Shown: positions 61,950-62,000 of the stretch, piece after piece | Layout: each line of letters opens with the position of its first letter | Position numbering within the stretch: the stretch's first letter is position 1 | Assembly (NCBI RefSeq): GCF_964340395.1 | Contig: NC_135568.1 | Location: 367,501 to 429,500 of the forward strand | Direction: 5' to 3' | Source of the DNA: Glandiceps talaboti | Taxonomy: Eukaryota; Hemichordata; Enteropneusta; Spengelidae | DNA: 62,000 bases | Position numbers and translations under genes: made by a program | The notes under the pieces: generated by a model | Told to the model about the DNA's origin: nothing | The model's database searches: none | The model's input: only the letters and a program-made list of their open reading frames with translations

Positions 61950-62000
61950 AAAATGATGCAAGTGACTACCCAAATCAGGAGGGCTACAATGAACTTCATC
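61950..62000 (+). CDS. Divergent MADS-box-like protein, coding exon 4, cut by the window edge
   Basis: After the acceptor catcttattcattctgtag the exon opens in phase 1. The G left by exon 3 plus AA gives Glu, then N-D-A-S-D-Y-P-N-Q-E-G-Y-N-E-L-H. It is open to the last base of the window, so the gene continues to the right. The phase match at all three junctions (2, 0, 1) is the main support for the gene model. Confidence 0.7.

Overview
The window is AT-rich animal nuclear DNA. Genes are split by introns with GT/AG splice sites, and the introns are filled with microsatellites, long minisatellite arrays, foldback elements and worn LINE tails. There are no bacterial operons, ribosome binding sites or CRISPR arrays. 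An IFIT-type tetratricopeptide gene together with a MADS-domain-like gene suggests an invertebrate metazoan such as a lancelet, mollusc or brachiopod. The species cannot be fixed from the sequence alone.

Layout. (1) 1-1082 is a 56-bp minisatellite. (2) 1613-3229 holds the last exons of a plus-strand gene A that I do not recognise. It encodes a short, very basic, probably coiled-coil C-terminus, and its terminal exon is duplicated in tandem. (3) 4376-8548 is mostly minisatellites (44, 32, 32 and 49 bp periods), with a possible promoter zone at 6.6-7.3 kb. (4) 9004-13390 is a two-exon IFIT-like gene of 768 residues. Its N-terminus carries the IFIT-type HFTW motif, TPR repeats follow, and a C-terminal extension of about 240 residues is not seen in vertebrate IFITs. 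(5) 14376-15552 is a 24-bp tandem array in which nearly every unit contains a perfect 5' splice-site consensus. (6) 16.1-18.3 kb holds two small inverted-repeat elements, two CRE palindromes and simple repeats. A CpG-rich promoter-like stretch follows at 18.65-19.2 kb. (7) From 19196 to beyond the right edge lies a plus-strand gene whose four visible exons join in frame to give a divergent MADS-box-like (SRF-type) protein with a CtBP-type ALDLS motif. Its second intron is about 41 kb long, interrupts the MADS-like domain, and occupies most of the window.

The 41-kb intron shows no convincing nested gene. It holds minisatellites with periods of 24, 32, 44/47, 49, 62, 63, 74 and 78 bp, at least four families of inverted-repeat elements, a dispersed family with a hairpin head and a microsatellite core, and two LINE 3' ends. 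The two better genes point the same way: one looks like an antiviral/innate effector, the other like a nuclear regulator. Nothing in the sequence links them functionally.
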